Shown piece after piece: positions 30,431 to 37,342 of a stretch of DNA of 64,000 nt. A model generated the notes under the pieces. That model saw only the letters and a program-made list of their open reading frames with translations, was not told the DNA's origin and made no database searches. Position 1 is the first letter of the stretch. The number at the start of each line of letters is the position of its first letter. Position numbers and translations under genes: made by a program. The DNA is from Photorhabdus asymbiotica (GTDB lineage Bacteria; Pseudomonadota; Gammaproteobacteria; Enterobacterales; Enterobacteriaceae), in contig NZ_RBLJ01000002.1 of the NCBI RefSeq assembly GCF_003634575.1, positions 248,001 through 312,000 of the forward strand, read 5' to 3'.

Positions 30431-30881
30431 AATTGCTACCTCTTTTAATAATCATATTTTCACAAATTTCTTTGGCTCTATAACATGTGTCAATATCGAA
30501 CCAGCCAAAGTGACATTTCCTGAAATTAATTCCCAGTCGTTTTGCTAGAAATTTATACGCGTCCGTGCGTTCAAATCCTATTTTATCCCGCATTTCTTCA
30601 AAATGCCGATGCCCGCTCATTCTTGCGTTTCGTGTGGCTTTATCTGCTAACGTACCTAAAGGGATATCAGTAAACGGGTGCATGCCGACGTATGCCCTAC
30701 ACTCAGTACAAATATAGAGCCACGGCCATTTGCTATATGCTTTGCCGAATACATTTTCATGATGAGCTATTGTTACGTCGCCATTGCAGTAATGACACTC
30801 TGTCGGAATTGGGAGCGGGTCTTTAACCCGTTGAATGGCTTTTTGACACGGATTCCACGGTGTTTTCTGAGTCATATTCAC
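30423..30881 (-). CDS. Zinc-finger protein of the DUF3268 type
   Basis: This 152-residue protein resembles DUF3268 phage proteins. Cys pairs in ECHYCNGD and CTECRAYVGMH should form a zinc ribbon; the middle part (GTLADKATRNARMSGHRHFEEM) is the most conserved family segment as I recall it. The function is unknown. It lies in the early leftward operon. Confidence 0.7.
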   Translation of the reverse strand: MNMTQKTPWNPCQKAIQRVKDPLPIPTECHYCNGDVTIAHHENVFGKAYSKWPWLYICTECRAYVGMHPFTDIPLGTLADKATRNARMSGHRHFEEMRDKIGFERTDAYKFLAKRLGINFRKCHFGWFDIDTCYRAKEICENMIIKRGSNYE

Positions 30882-30889
30882 CTCTCTTT

Positions 30890-31072
30890 CTAATTAACGT
30901 AACGATTGCTTACATATTCATTGTCCATTTCACATAATAATTTAGTTCTTAATTCAGTCAGAATCTGTCTTTCTTCATGCGTACTACATGAAGTAAAAGC
31001 CGTGGAATATTCAACATGATGTTTATTTAAGTCTTCATTAAACGAGATACAAATTTCTAACTTCACAGCCAT
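30890..31072 (-). CDS. Hypothetical prophage protein, 60 residues
   Basis: A short protein (MAVKLEICISFNEDLNKHH) that starts with a beta strand and ends in a helix. It sits 8 bases before the DUF3268-type gene in the same direction. No domain recognised. Confidence 0.5.
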   Translation of the reverse strand: MAVKLEICISFNEDLNKHHVEYSTAFTSCSTHEERQILTELRTKLLCEMDNEYVSNRYVN

Positions 31073-31093
31073 AAATCACCTCATTAGATTAAA

Positions 31094-31330
31094 TTAATTT
31101 CTCACTCTTTCAGGATTTCCGAGAATAAATACGCAATGGGTAAAATCATCGGGATTGAATTTATTTCTACTTTCTTGCTTGGACTTTTTTACTTTATTTC
31201 TCGATTTCTTTTTGTTTGTACTATGACATTCAACACAATTTCCGCTTGCTATATATCTGAGAGTGTGCCCCAAGGGGCACGGTTTGCCATTAAATTTTTC
31301 ACCATACATGAATGAATATTCTCCTTGCAT
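31094..31330 (-). CDS. Small Cys-His protein, prophage
   Basis: A 78-residue protein with CPLGH and CVECH, a likely single zinc site, followed by a very basic stretch (NKKKSRNKVKKSKQESRNK), which suggests nucleic acid binding. An internal ATG (31309), preceded by AAGGAG, is a possible alternative start. Its first ATG overlaps the stop of the SSB-like gene by one base. Confidence 0.55.
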   Translation of the reverse strand: MQGEYSFMYGEKFNGKPCPLGHTLRYIASGNCVECHSTNKKKSRNKVKKSKQESRNKFNPDDFTHCVFILGNPERVRN

Positions 31331-31935
31331 TAAAATGGAGAGAAATTATCATCGAATTGATTTGGCTGCATATTGCTATCATAACAGTTATCATTGCTAT
31401 TATTATGTGATTTCTTTCTTTCGTCTCTATCTTTTAAATTTGAGACAATATTATTTATAGTTTCAGCAACTTTACCCTCTTTTAACTCTTGTAAAGTCTG
31501 GCTCGTTTTAGCAATGAATGGAATTCTGATATCAAAACCAAACGTGTCATTACCGTCTGATTTTTTTGTCCGCAGTGTTTTTTGAAGCACTAGACCGACT
31601 GTTTTCCCTGTTAATTCGGGGGCAATAAAAGTATTGTCATCTTTCGTGATATAGCTTAGCTGTTTTACACCCGCACACCCTATAATTGCATTAATCATAT
31701 TAATACCGTATTGATTATCCATCCCATCATTCTTTTTATAACAGACGCTCAAATAATTAACTTTTCTCCCATCATTTGATTCGCCAGAAAATTCAATGAA
31801 ACAAGCACCCCCTTTTCCCGTCGTGAATTTAGCCTCGCTTATAGTAATAATATAAGCTCCGCTTTCTGTGATAAAGCCGCTTTGACCTGCGGACAATGCT
31901 AATTCTTCGTTATAAACAAACATAACATTACTCAT
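31330..31935 (-). CDS. Single-strand DNA-binding-like phage protein (DUF669-like)
   Basis: About 201 residues, with a beta-rich core (SGAYIITISEAKF, ACFIEFSGES, TVGLVLQKTLRTK) and a disordered Asn/Asp-rich tail that ends DDNFSPF. Bacterial SSB proteins end in an acidic tip with Pro-Phe that docks repair partners, so the tail fits a phage SSB. The next gene upstream is a RecA-like ATPase, which supports a recombination role. I choose the ATG at 31935, preceded by ATAAGG; an in-frame ATG at 31974 overlaps the ATPase gene. Confidence 0.65.
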   Translation of the reverse strand: MSNVMFVYNEELALSAGQSGFITESGAYIITISEAKFTTGKGGACFIEFSGESNDGRKVNYLSVCYKKNDGMDNQYGINMINAIIGCAGVKQLSYITKDDNTFIAPELTGKTVGLVLQKTLRTKKSDGNDTFGFDIRIPFIAKTSQTLQELKEGKVAETINNIVSNLKDRDERKKSHNNSNDNCYDSNMQPNQFDDNFSPF

Positions 31936-31946
31936 TTCATTTAACC

Positions 31947-32603
31947 TTATTTTTTGATTTCGTAATAATGACAAATTATTTCATCGATAGCAGCTAAATC
32001 ATTTTCTATCTCATGTTTATCAAACATACCCATCGGTGATTTAACTGTATCGTAACCGTTGTTTCTTGTTGAGAAAAAATAATTGTCATCCTTGACAATT
32101 GTTCTTAATACTATTGTGAACATTCCTTCGATGGTTATTTTTTCATCAAGCATTTTTCCTATTGTTTTTATTTTAACTTTCCCTGTCTGCGTCTCTTCCG
32201 TATGAGACAGAAAATAAACACGTAAATCGTCTGGCGTTCCATTTATTGCTTTATCAATAATATTCCATGCATGGCTGCCAATTTCCGTAAATTTATCGAA
32301 TGACTTTTCATCAGAGCGGCGCATGAACTCATTTGCCATGACATATTGAAAGTCATCAATAATGACAATTTTCTTTCCGTATGAGTGAGCTTTTATTATT
32401 GCGCCCTCGATATGACTATATTTATCTGAAATGAAAACGGAGGTTTCTGGGTTTTCTTTATCCCACAATTTCCATGTTGCACTCTTGAATGGCAATGGTT
32501 TCCTTACTGTTTGAATTAATAAGCAATCTGATGAGTTTAAATTCCTGAGACTTGTTGATTTCCCGGTACCAGATTCGCCTAAGATTAATGTTGCGGTTCC
32601 CAT
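31947..32603 (-). CDS. Sak4-like RecA-type recombination ATPase
   Basis: A 218-residue P-loop protein with Walker A GESGTGKS (residues 9-16) and Walker B VIIDD (80-84), followed by a sensor region FLSHTEE. The short RecA core without other domains fits the Sak4/AAA_24 family of phage single-strand annealing proteins. Together with the SSB-like protein and the DnaQ-like exonuclease it forms a homologous-recombination cassette in the early operon, comparable in place to lambda exo-bet. Confidence 0.78.
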   Translation of the reverse strand: MGTATLILGESGTGKSTSLRNLNSSDCLLIQTVRKPLPFKSATWKLWDKENPETSVFISDKYSHIEGAIIKAHSYGKKIVIIDDFQYVMANEFMRRSDEKSFDKFTEIGSHAWNIIDKAINGTPDDLRVYFLSHTEETQTGKVKIKTIGKMLDEKITIEGMFTIVLRTIVKDDNYFFSTRNNGYDTVKSPMGMFDKHEIENDLAAIDEIICHYYEIKK

Positions 32604-32633
32604 AATTACCTCTAATAAAAATCCACCCCAGGG

Positions 32634-33320
32634 CTATGCTGCAAATGTCATTCTTTTGTGAATAGCTCTGACTCTTTCAACATCACCATTGCAATATTCC
32701 GCTACTGTTGATATTTTCCCATCTCTCACAAAGTCCCAAACTTTACTGCCGTCAATATCCTCGCCGGTCTCAGAGCCTTTTTGTAGTAAATTAAGTACCT
32801 GGCATAACTTACAAAGTGACACTCTATTGTTATGCCCGGCCCACTCTGTCATTGTGTCGAACACTTGCTTATCCCATGATCTAGCCCCAAACGGAATAAA
32901 TCGTGGGGGTTTAATGCCAAGTACAACGGCACGCTGAAATAAGAAACGCAAATCAAACCCGGCGATATTGTGACCAATAAAGACGGGGGGTATTTGACGC
33001 GATGGGTCGTAATGACTTTCCAGATAATGAAATAAATCAGCAATAATTGCAGGCTCTGAGTTTTTCCAGTCTTCATCAAAAAACGTCACAGTGGGTTCAT
33101 CATTAATTGCTACACTGACACAGCACACTTGACCAAAGCCGCCGTCAAAACTAGTTTTTCTCCAGTCCTCATCTGCAACTTTCTCTCTATTTTCAGCAAG
33201 CCAATCATCAATACTTTCTTGCTTTTTAAAGTTACCTGGTGCTTTCACATTATCGAGAAAGGATTTTTTTACTGATTCGTTTTGAGACGGGATTGTTTCA
33301 ATATCAATATAAATGTTCAT
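32634..33320 (-). CDS. 3'-5' exonuclease, DnaQ/PolB-exo type
   Basis: This 228-residue protein has the three exonuclease motifs of the DEDD superfamily: DIET at residues 6-9, GHNIAGFDLRFL in the middle, and YCNGDVERVR near the end. The insert around FGQVCCVSVA matches the PF10108 (predicted PolB exonuclease-like) phage group. It probably trims DNA ends for recombination with the adjacent ATPase. No polymerase domain follows. Confidence 0.85.
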   Translation of the reverse strand: MNIYIDIETIPSQNESVKKSFLDNVKAPGNFKKQESIDDWLAENREKVADEDWRKTSFDGGFGQVCCVSVAINDEPTVTFFDEDWKNSEPAIIADLFHYLESHYDPSRQIPPVFIGHNIAGFDLRFLFQRAVVLGIKPPRFIPFGARSWDKQVFDTMTEWAGHNNRVSLCKLCQVLNLLQKGSETGEDIDGSKVWDFVRDGKISTVAEYCNGDVERVRAIHKRMTFAA

Positions 33321-33334
33321 TTTGTTTCCTGTGA

Positions 33335-33502
33335 TTAAGTGAAGTCGCCATTGAATTCAATTGAACTAATCGGCATATTCCTATCAATTCCCTGAATAGA
33401 GTGCTTATATTCAAGTTCCATGTGCTCGATAATTTCTTTATCTGAATAGCCGATTTTCGTGTAGAATTCCGTTTCTTTATTCCTCTCGTGTTGAGTGTTC
33501 AT
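33335..33502 (-). CDS. Small prophage protein, 55 residues
   Basis: The frame reads MNTQHERNKETEF at the start and ends IEFNGDFT. It lies between the exonuclease gene and the next small gene with no overlap, and GAGG stands about 9 bases before its ATG. It has no known domain. It is accepted because the operon is otherwise gap-free. Confidence 0.45.
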   Translation of the reverse strand: MNTQHERNKETEFYTKIGYSDKEIIEHMELEYKHSIQGIDRNMPISSIEFNGDFT

Positions 33503-33503
33503 T

Positions 33504-33689
33504 TTATAAAGCCTCGATTTTATACCCTTGACTTTCGAAATATGCTTTTACTTCATTAAAGCAGAGATTAGAATTTCCGATGATTTCAGTAGCAGTTCCT
33601 TTTGTTATGAAATATCCGTCATCTACTTCAATTTCATATCCTTTGTTTTTTGTAAAGCTTTTAAAAGTATCACAATAAATCTTAATCAT
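33504..33689 (-). CDS. Small prophage protein, 61 residues
   Basis: The ATG at 33689 (MIKIYCDTFKSF) has a good GAGGTAATT site; the frame is open upstream without similarity. The protein has a KGYEIEVDDGYFITKGTATEI strand pattern that occurs in small phage proteins of unknown role. It ends one base before the 55-residue gene begins. Confidence 0.5.
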   Translation of the reverse strand: MIKIYCDTFKSFTKNKGYEIEVDDGYFITKGTATEIIGNSNLCFNEVKAYFESQGYKIEAL

Positions 33690-33691
33690 AA

Positions 33692-33775
33692 TTACCTCAG
33701 AAATATTAAAATTAACGTCGTAAATAGAACTAAACAAGATGGATATAACATAGCAAAGAGCCATTCTTTAATCAT
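33692..33775 (-). CDS. Very small membrane peptide candidate, 27 residues
   Basis: The frame reads MIKEWLFAMLYPSC and continues as one hydrophobic helix to LILIFLR. It starts inside the end region of the 41-residue gene and stops 2 bases before the next start. Small hydrophobic peptides in lambda-type early leftward operons can act on the cell envelope or on division, but nothing here proves that. Confidence 0.35.
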   Translation of the reverse strand: MIKEWLFAMLYPSCLVLFTTLILIFLR

Positions 33776-33893
33776 ATTCATATGATAGTCTCAGATATTG
33801 CATTGCTATAACCCACGCCATTTTGCTTTCTGTCTTTAATGCTATCTTAGCTTTAGATTGAGCTAACTCGAAAAGTTGTTTGTTGATTTTCAT
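33768..33893 (-). CDS. Small prophage protein, 41 residues
   Basis: MKINKQLFELAQSKAKIAL and a closing QYLRLSYEYD. It overlaps the next small gene by 8 bases. It is basic and helical at the N-terminus, with no family recognised. Confidence 0.35.
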   Translation of the reverse strand: MKINKQLFELAQSKAKIALKTESKMAWVIAMQYLRLSYEYD

Positions 33894-33997
33894 AATATAC
33901 CCCTATGCCATCCACTGGCTTCACAGCTCCATATTATTAATTAGCATCCATGCCGATAATTCCCTGTTATTTTCCCGGTGTGGCGAAATAATGCTGC

Positions 33998-34216
33998 TTA
34001 TTGAATTTGCTCAGAACGTCCATTACATCTAAAAACCGCCCCATCTTTATCGATTGAGATTTTCGTATCTCGATGTTGTCGCAATGCAATTCTAACTGCG
34101 GCCTCTGCATTATTTATATATGCATCAAACTCATTTTGTAATTTATCTAATTTTAATTTCCATTCCCTTTCTATTTCTGCGTAACGCTCGCTTGGCGGTG
34201 GTGAATAAAATGACAT
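33998..34216 (-). CDS. Hypothetical prophage protein, 72 residues
   Basis: A charged, probably coiled-coil protein (SERYAEIEREWKLKLDKLQNEFD) with a short C-terminal strand pair around DKDGAVFRCNG. It begins 10 bases after the 38-residue gene. Function unknown. Confidence 0.5.
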   Translation of the reverse strand: MSFYSPPPSERYAEIEREWKLKLDKLQNEFDAYINNAEAAVRIALRQHRDTKISIDKDGAVFRCNGRSEQIQ

Positions 34217-34226
34217 TCCGTAACAT

Positions 34227-34343
34227 TCATGCCCCCCCCATGACAGACTCAGCTAATGATTTAACTTGTTCTTTTGTTAGAACTAAATCGCAATCACCAG
34301 CGCCGTCCGAAATACATTCACTCCAATACTCTAAATCATTCAT
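34227..34343 (-). CDS. Small acidic prophage protein, 38 residues
   Basis: The ATG at 34343 has a strong GGAGGCGAT site, so I prefer it to longer starts. The protein (MNDLEYWSECISDGAGDCDL) is acidic and is followed by EQVKSLAESV. Similar small proteins occur in the leftward operons of lambda-type phages, as far as I recall; no function is known. Confidence 0.5.
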   Translation of the reverse strand: MNDLEYWSECISDGAGDCDLVLTKEQVKSLAESVMGGA

Positions 34344-34356
34344 ATCGCCTCCATAT

Positions 34357-34602
34357 TTATCTGACTGAATAGAGCCAGGTGTTGTGTAAGCATCTGTTAT
34401 CAATGCTGTCATAGAAAGTCGTGGCTTGTACTGAAAGAGCTTTATCAACTCGATTCATTGCAGCGCGCTTAATTGTCAGAACCGGACGGACTGGCTTAAC
34501 TTCTTCAGGATTAATCCCGTTTGCTTGGTTATAAGCATCAGTTAATGCCTGTCTGCTATTACGTCTGCGTTTAGCTGCGTTGTTATATGCATAGCATTTC
34601 AT
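34357..34602 (-). CDS. Lambda N-like transcription antitermination protein
   Basis: An 81-residue protein whose N-terminus carries an arginine-rich stretch (AAKRRRNSRQALTDAYNQAN), like the boxB-binding helix of N. Its middle, KPVRPVLTIKRAAMNRVDKALS, aligns with KPVNRPILSLNRKPKSRVES of lambda N, the NusA/polymerase-binding part. It is the first gene of the leftward operon and stands just downstream of a boxA-boxB site, as N does. AGGAG lies 8 bases before the ATG. It should load onto RNA polymerase at nutL and nutR and let it read through terminators. Confidence 0.75.
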   Translation of the reverse strand: MKCYAYNNAAKRRRNSRQALTDAYNQANGINPEEVKPVRPVLTIKRAAMNRVDKALSVQATTFYDSIDNRCLHNTWLYSVR

Positions 34603-34672
34603 AAATTTTCTCCTGTTGATTTCTGATTAAGCTATCGTGATAACTCAGTCAGAAACCGACTGGTTGAAAATG

Positions 34673-34702
34673 TGCACTTTTCAGCGCTATCTGTTAAAGA
34701 GC
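34673..34702 (-). promoter_or_regulatory. nutL antitermination site (boxA + boxB)
   Basis: On the minus strand boxA GCTCTTTAACA (34692-34702) is followed by a boxB hairpin (34674-34687): a GCGCT/AGTGC stem closing a GAAA loop. The whole 30-base stretch recurs exactly at nutR on the plus strand. It lies between the PL candidate and the N-like gene. Confidence 0.85.
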
Positions 34703-35081
34703 GAAACTTCCTGTTAGCTACTACTTCCTATTTGTACTGCTTGCTGCTTGTACTGCGTTGTTTCTTAGCACTTGCGAATCACCTACCTCTTCATCTGCCT
34801 TTTCACTGTTGTGCTTTGATGTGATAATAATGAACTATTAGTACAATTTTGTAAAGTACCAATAGTACAAATTCTTTGTTTGGATATGTACTTTTAGTTT
34901 ATTTGTTTGATTTTTAAGGAAATTTATTTTTTGAAAAGTTTTTCTAAATGAGAAGCTGATTTGGAAGTAAGATATCAAGATTTATCTATTATCTTATTGA
35001 TTTTAAATAAAATTATTGATAATAATGGAAAAGGGATGGGAAAAGCCACCCAATTAGGGTGGGTAGCAGGTGATATATGTC
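34703..35081. promoter_or_regulatory. Leftward operator and PL promoter region
   Basis: This non-coding stretch of 379 bases holds a good minus-strand promoter: TTTACA at 34850-34855, a 17-base spacer, CATTAT at 34827-34832. Around it are repeats of a TAGTACAA / TTGTACTA half-site (near 34838-34845, 34862-34870 and 34887-34897), the same motif as at the CI-Cro operator. These are the likely repressor sites. The leader from the promoter to the N-like gene is about 220 bases. Confidence 0.65.
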
Positions 35082-35381
35082 TTAGAAGATAAGCTTTGCA
35101 ATACCAATCGCCAAACCAGTTATTCCTAACATTGTGGCAGCAATCCATTTGGTTTGAGCTGCAATAGATTGGTGAACCTCAATTCTCACAGATGCAATAT
35201 CTTCCTTTGTTGCATAGTTAGCTTTCATAACTGCGAGATCGGTTTTGATGAGGTTCAGATCATCTTCAAGTTTTTTTACTCTGATTTCAAGCATATCGTT
35301 GCTGCCTCCGTCACCACTATTGCCGCCTGTTTTAAATGGCAAATCACTTCTTATTGGAACTACGTTATCTTTTTTATTCAT
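35082..35381 (-). CDS. Coiled-coil membrane protein in cI operon position
   Basis: A 99-residue protein with a Gly-rich N-terminal linker, a coiled coil (DMLEIRVKKLEDDLNLIKTDLAVMKANYATKED) and a C-terminal membrane segment (WIAATMLGITGLAIGIAKLIF). It follows the zinc-ribbon gene and cI on the same strand, as rexA and rexB follow cI in lambda, so it is probably made in the lysogen. A paralogue lies at 59011-59319. Superinfection exclusion is possible but not shown. Confidence 0.6.
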   Translation of the reverse strand: MNKKDNVVPIRSDLPFKTGGNSGDGGSNDMLEIRVKKLEDDLNLIKTDLAVMKANYATKEDIASVRIEVHQSIAAQTKWIAATMLGITGLAIGIAKLIF

Positions 35382-35712
35382 TGCTATCTTTCCCCATGAT
35401 AGCAGGGTATTTCTGTTTTACCCACTCAAGAATTTGTGATGTATCTATCATCATTACATTCCCACATTTTTTACAAATAATTGAAATGTAATAATTATCC
35501 GTATTTTTGTGATATATGCTTTCTGCTTTAAATACATTAACATATGGTCCCGTGCTCATATTACAAGAGATAGCACCTGTCATCCCAACCTGAGGAACAG
35601 TAAAATGTAAATTATCACAAAGACTACAATGAGGGATAACTCCTTTTGAATCGAAGTACTCACCCAATATTTCAGCGGTAATGAATTCAAAATTTTCATA
35701 CATTGAAGACAT
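35374..35712 (-). CDS. Zinc-ribbon protein in cI operon position
   Basis: A 112-residue protein with CSLCD and CKKCG, which together could bind one zinc. It overlaps the membrane protein gene by 8 bases and starts 62 bases after the end of cI, so all three should be transcribed from the repressor promoter. It has no known family. Its place suggests a lysogenic-conversion role. Confidence 0.6.
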   Translation of the reverse strand: MSSMYENFEFITAEILGEYFDSKGVIPHCSLCDNLHFTVPQVGMTGAISCNMSTGPYVNVFKAESIYHKNTDNYYISIICKKCGNVMMIDTSQILEWVKQKYPAIMGKDSNE

Positions 35713-35774
35713 TAACTCTCCTGTAATTAAATATAATGTATTGATAATAAAAAAATTTAACCGAATTGTTCGCC

Positions 35775-36461
35775 TTAACTAATCTCGTCATCATCAATGT
35801 AACGCGTGTTTTTTATAATAGCCGATACATAATGAATCATTGCCACATCATCCTTAGGAATTGTTATTGGTCGATGATCGCTGTTTATACTTGAAAACTG
35901 ATAATCACCATTTCGTGTAATGTTCATGATTTTTATCATGTTATGACCGTTACGCGTTCTAACAAAAACTTCATCGCCAGGATGCACGAGTGTATTCGGC
36001 TCAATGACAACAAATTCGCCGGACTGTATGCGGGGCCACATGCTATCTCCCTTAACTTTTAATCCATATGCATCTCGATCGGAACTACAAATACGCAACC
36101 ATCCGGCATGGAATTCAACCATATCTACAGCGCCGTCAATGCCAAGAATAGCTTCCCCTACTACTCTAACAAGTCCATCTTTTAGTTTTCCTGCATATTC
36201 TACTTTTCCTTGTTCGTCTGCGTTCTTTACTATTCCCAATTGAAGCCATGCCAAATCAACTCGCAAATAATCAGCGATACCTTTCATTGTGGCCTGTCTG
36301 GGAAGTGATTCAGCGTTAAACCATTTGCTTGCTGCTTTTGGTGTAACTCCTAAAGCTTTTGCAATGGCAACACCTCTCCCATGTTCATCTAGGCCGAATT
36401 TTTTACAGGCCAGTGCAAGCCTATCGGCGAACTCTTTTCGCACTTTTTCTGTTTGTACCAT
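35775..36461 (-). CDS. CI-like prophage repressor, LexA/S24 type
   Basis: The 228-residue repressor that keeps the prophage silent. An N-terminal helix-turn-helix (RGVAIAKALGVTPKAASKWF, residues 29-48) is followed by an S24 peptidase domain with the catalytic Ser140 in GDSMWPR and Lys177 in NMIKI. RecA-stimulated self-cleavage would give SOS induction; a candidate Ala-Gly site is at residues 90-91, but its spacing to Ser140 is longer than in lambda, so the site is uncertain. It is divergent from cro. Confidence 0.92.
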   Translation of the reverse strand: MVQTEKVRKEFADRLALACKKFGLDEHGRGVAIAKALGVTPKAASKWFNAESLPRQATMKGIADYLRVDLAWLQLGIVKNADEQGKVEYAGKLKDGLVRVVGEAILGIDGAVDMVEFHAGWLRICSSDRDAYGLKVKGDSMWPRIQSGEFVVIEPNTLVHPGDEVFVRTRNGHNMIKIMNITRNGDYQFSSINSDHRPITIPKDDVAMIHYVSAIIKNTRYIDDDEIS

Positions 36462-36523
36462 AGGTTCAATAATAAACCACTTGCAAAAACTTTCAGTTCA
36501 ATAATAATATGTACTAAAAGTAC
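36451..36523. promoter_or_regulatory. Rightward operator and PR promoter region between cI and cro
   Basis: It contains the palindrome GTACTAAAAGTAC (36511-36523) and two copies of GTTCAATAATAA (36473-36484 and 36497-36508). On the plus strand TTGCAA (36481-36486) with ATAATA (36504-36509), 17 bases apart, is the likely PR. Operator and promoter overlap, as expected for repression. Confidence 0.65.
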
Positions 36524-36543
36524 AAATAAGGGATTGAAAAAAG

Positions 36544-36768
36544 ATGGACATCGACATAGCAATAAAAGACATAGGCGTTTCTCATGTCGCTACCGCGTGT
36601 GGTGTTACGAAAAAAGCGGTTTACAAGTGGTTAGAAAAAGGCTCATTACCAAAAACCGAATTTTTTGAAAAAACAACTTACGCAATAACAATCGAAAAAA
36701 TTTCCAAGGGTAAATATCTGGCTAAAGATCTTTTGGAAGCAAGTAAAAGAAATTTATTAGCCGAATAG
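36544..36768 (+). CDS. Cro-like repressor
   Basis: A 74-residue DNA-binding protein. The helix-turn-helix is GVSHVATACGVTKKAVYKWLEKG at residues 11-33. Position and direction next to cI match Cro, which shuts off the lysogenic promoter once lytic growth begins. AAGGGA lies before the ATG. Confidence 0.85.
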   Translation: MDIDIAIKDIGVSHVATACGVTKKAVYKWLEKGSLPKTEFFEKTTYAITIEKISKGKYLAKDLLEASKRNLLAE

Positions 36769-36794
36769 ATCGAGCGAGCTGGTATAGCTCGCAT

Positions 36795-36824
36795 GCTCTT
36801 TAACAGATAGCGCTGAAAAGTGCA
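36795..36824 (+). promoter_or_regulatory. nutR antitermination site (boxA + boxB)
   Basis: boxA GCTCTTTAACA (36795-36805) and boxB (36810-36823), with a GCGCT/AGTGC stem and GAAA loop. It is identical over 30 bases to nutL. It lies between cro and cII, as in lambda, and hairpins suited to a tR1 terminator lie directly around it (GCGAGCT/AGCTCGC at 36774-36792, CCCC/GGGG at 36827-36841). Confidence 0.88.
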
Positions 36825-36891
36825 TTCCCCACAAACGGGGAGCGGCCTTATTTAAGGCTATTAACATTATTTTATTTAAGGAATTTAACAT

Positions 36892-37233
36892 ATGGATACT
36901 GCAACGGAACGCAAATTTCGTGAGATGGAAAGCAAGTTAATTAAAAAACTGGTGCTGAAAGGTGCGAGAAATGTCGCAGAAATTATTGGGTTTCATGAGT
37001 CTCAAATTGCGAGATGGCAACGACCGCAGAGAATCGACGACATCAGTTTTATTGAGAAGATGGCTCGGTTCTTAGTTGCGATTGAATTCGAAATCCCGGA
37101 ACAAGAAGTTGTTATGACGGGGGAAGATGCGAAAGCGCTATTAGCTGCTTTGGAGCTTATCAGATACCCGAAAAGAAAAACCTCGGTTGCGCCAACAACT
37201 GAGGCTTCTAATCAAATTGAAATGTCAATATGA
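36892..37233 (+). CDS. CII-like transcriptional activator
   Basis: A 113-residue protein close to lambda CII. The helix-turn-helix is NVAEIIGFHESQIARWQR, and the end TTEASNQIEMSI matches TERSEQIQMEF of lambda CII. CII turns on repressor and integrase synthesis when conditions favour lysogeny. It lies directly after nutR, so it is under N control. Confidence 0.88.
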   Translation: MDTATERKFREMESKLIKKLVLKGARNVAEIIGFHESQIARWQRPQRIDDISFIEKMARFLVAIEFEIPEQEVVMTGEDAKALLAALELIRYPKRKTSVAPTTEASNQIEMSI

Positions 37234-37285
37234 ATCAAACAGGGGAGCTCTCATTTCCCCTATATACCACTAATAGGTCTATATC

Positions 37286-37342
37286 ATGTCAAGAAAACGG
37301 CGATTTCACAAGATAAATCAAGCTGAAAAGGAGGTCACATGA
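37286..37342 (+). CDS. Short basic leader peptide before the O gene, 18 residues
   Basis: The frame reads MSRKRRFHKINQAEKEVT and its stop TGA overlaps the ATG of the O gene (ATGA). GGAGG inside its end is the ribosome-binding site of O. It may couple translation of O to an upstream reading frame. It is too short to call firmly. Confidence 0.35.
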   Translation: MSRKRRFHKINQAEKEVT

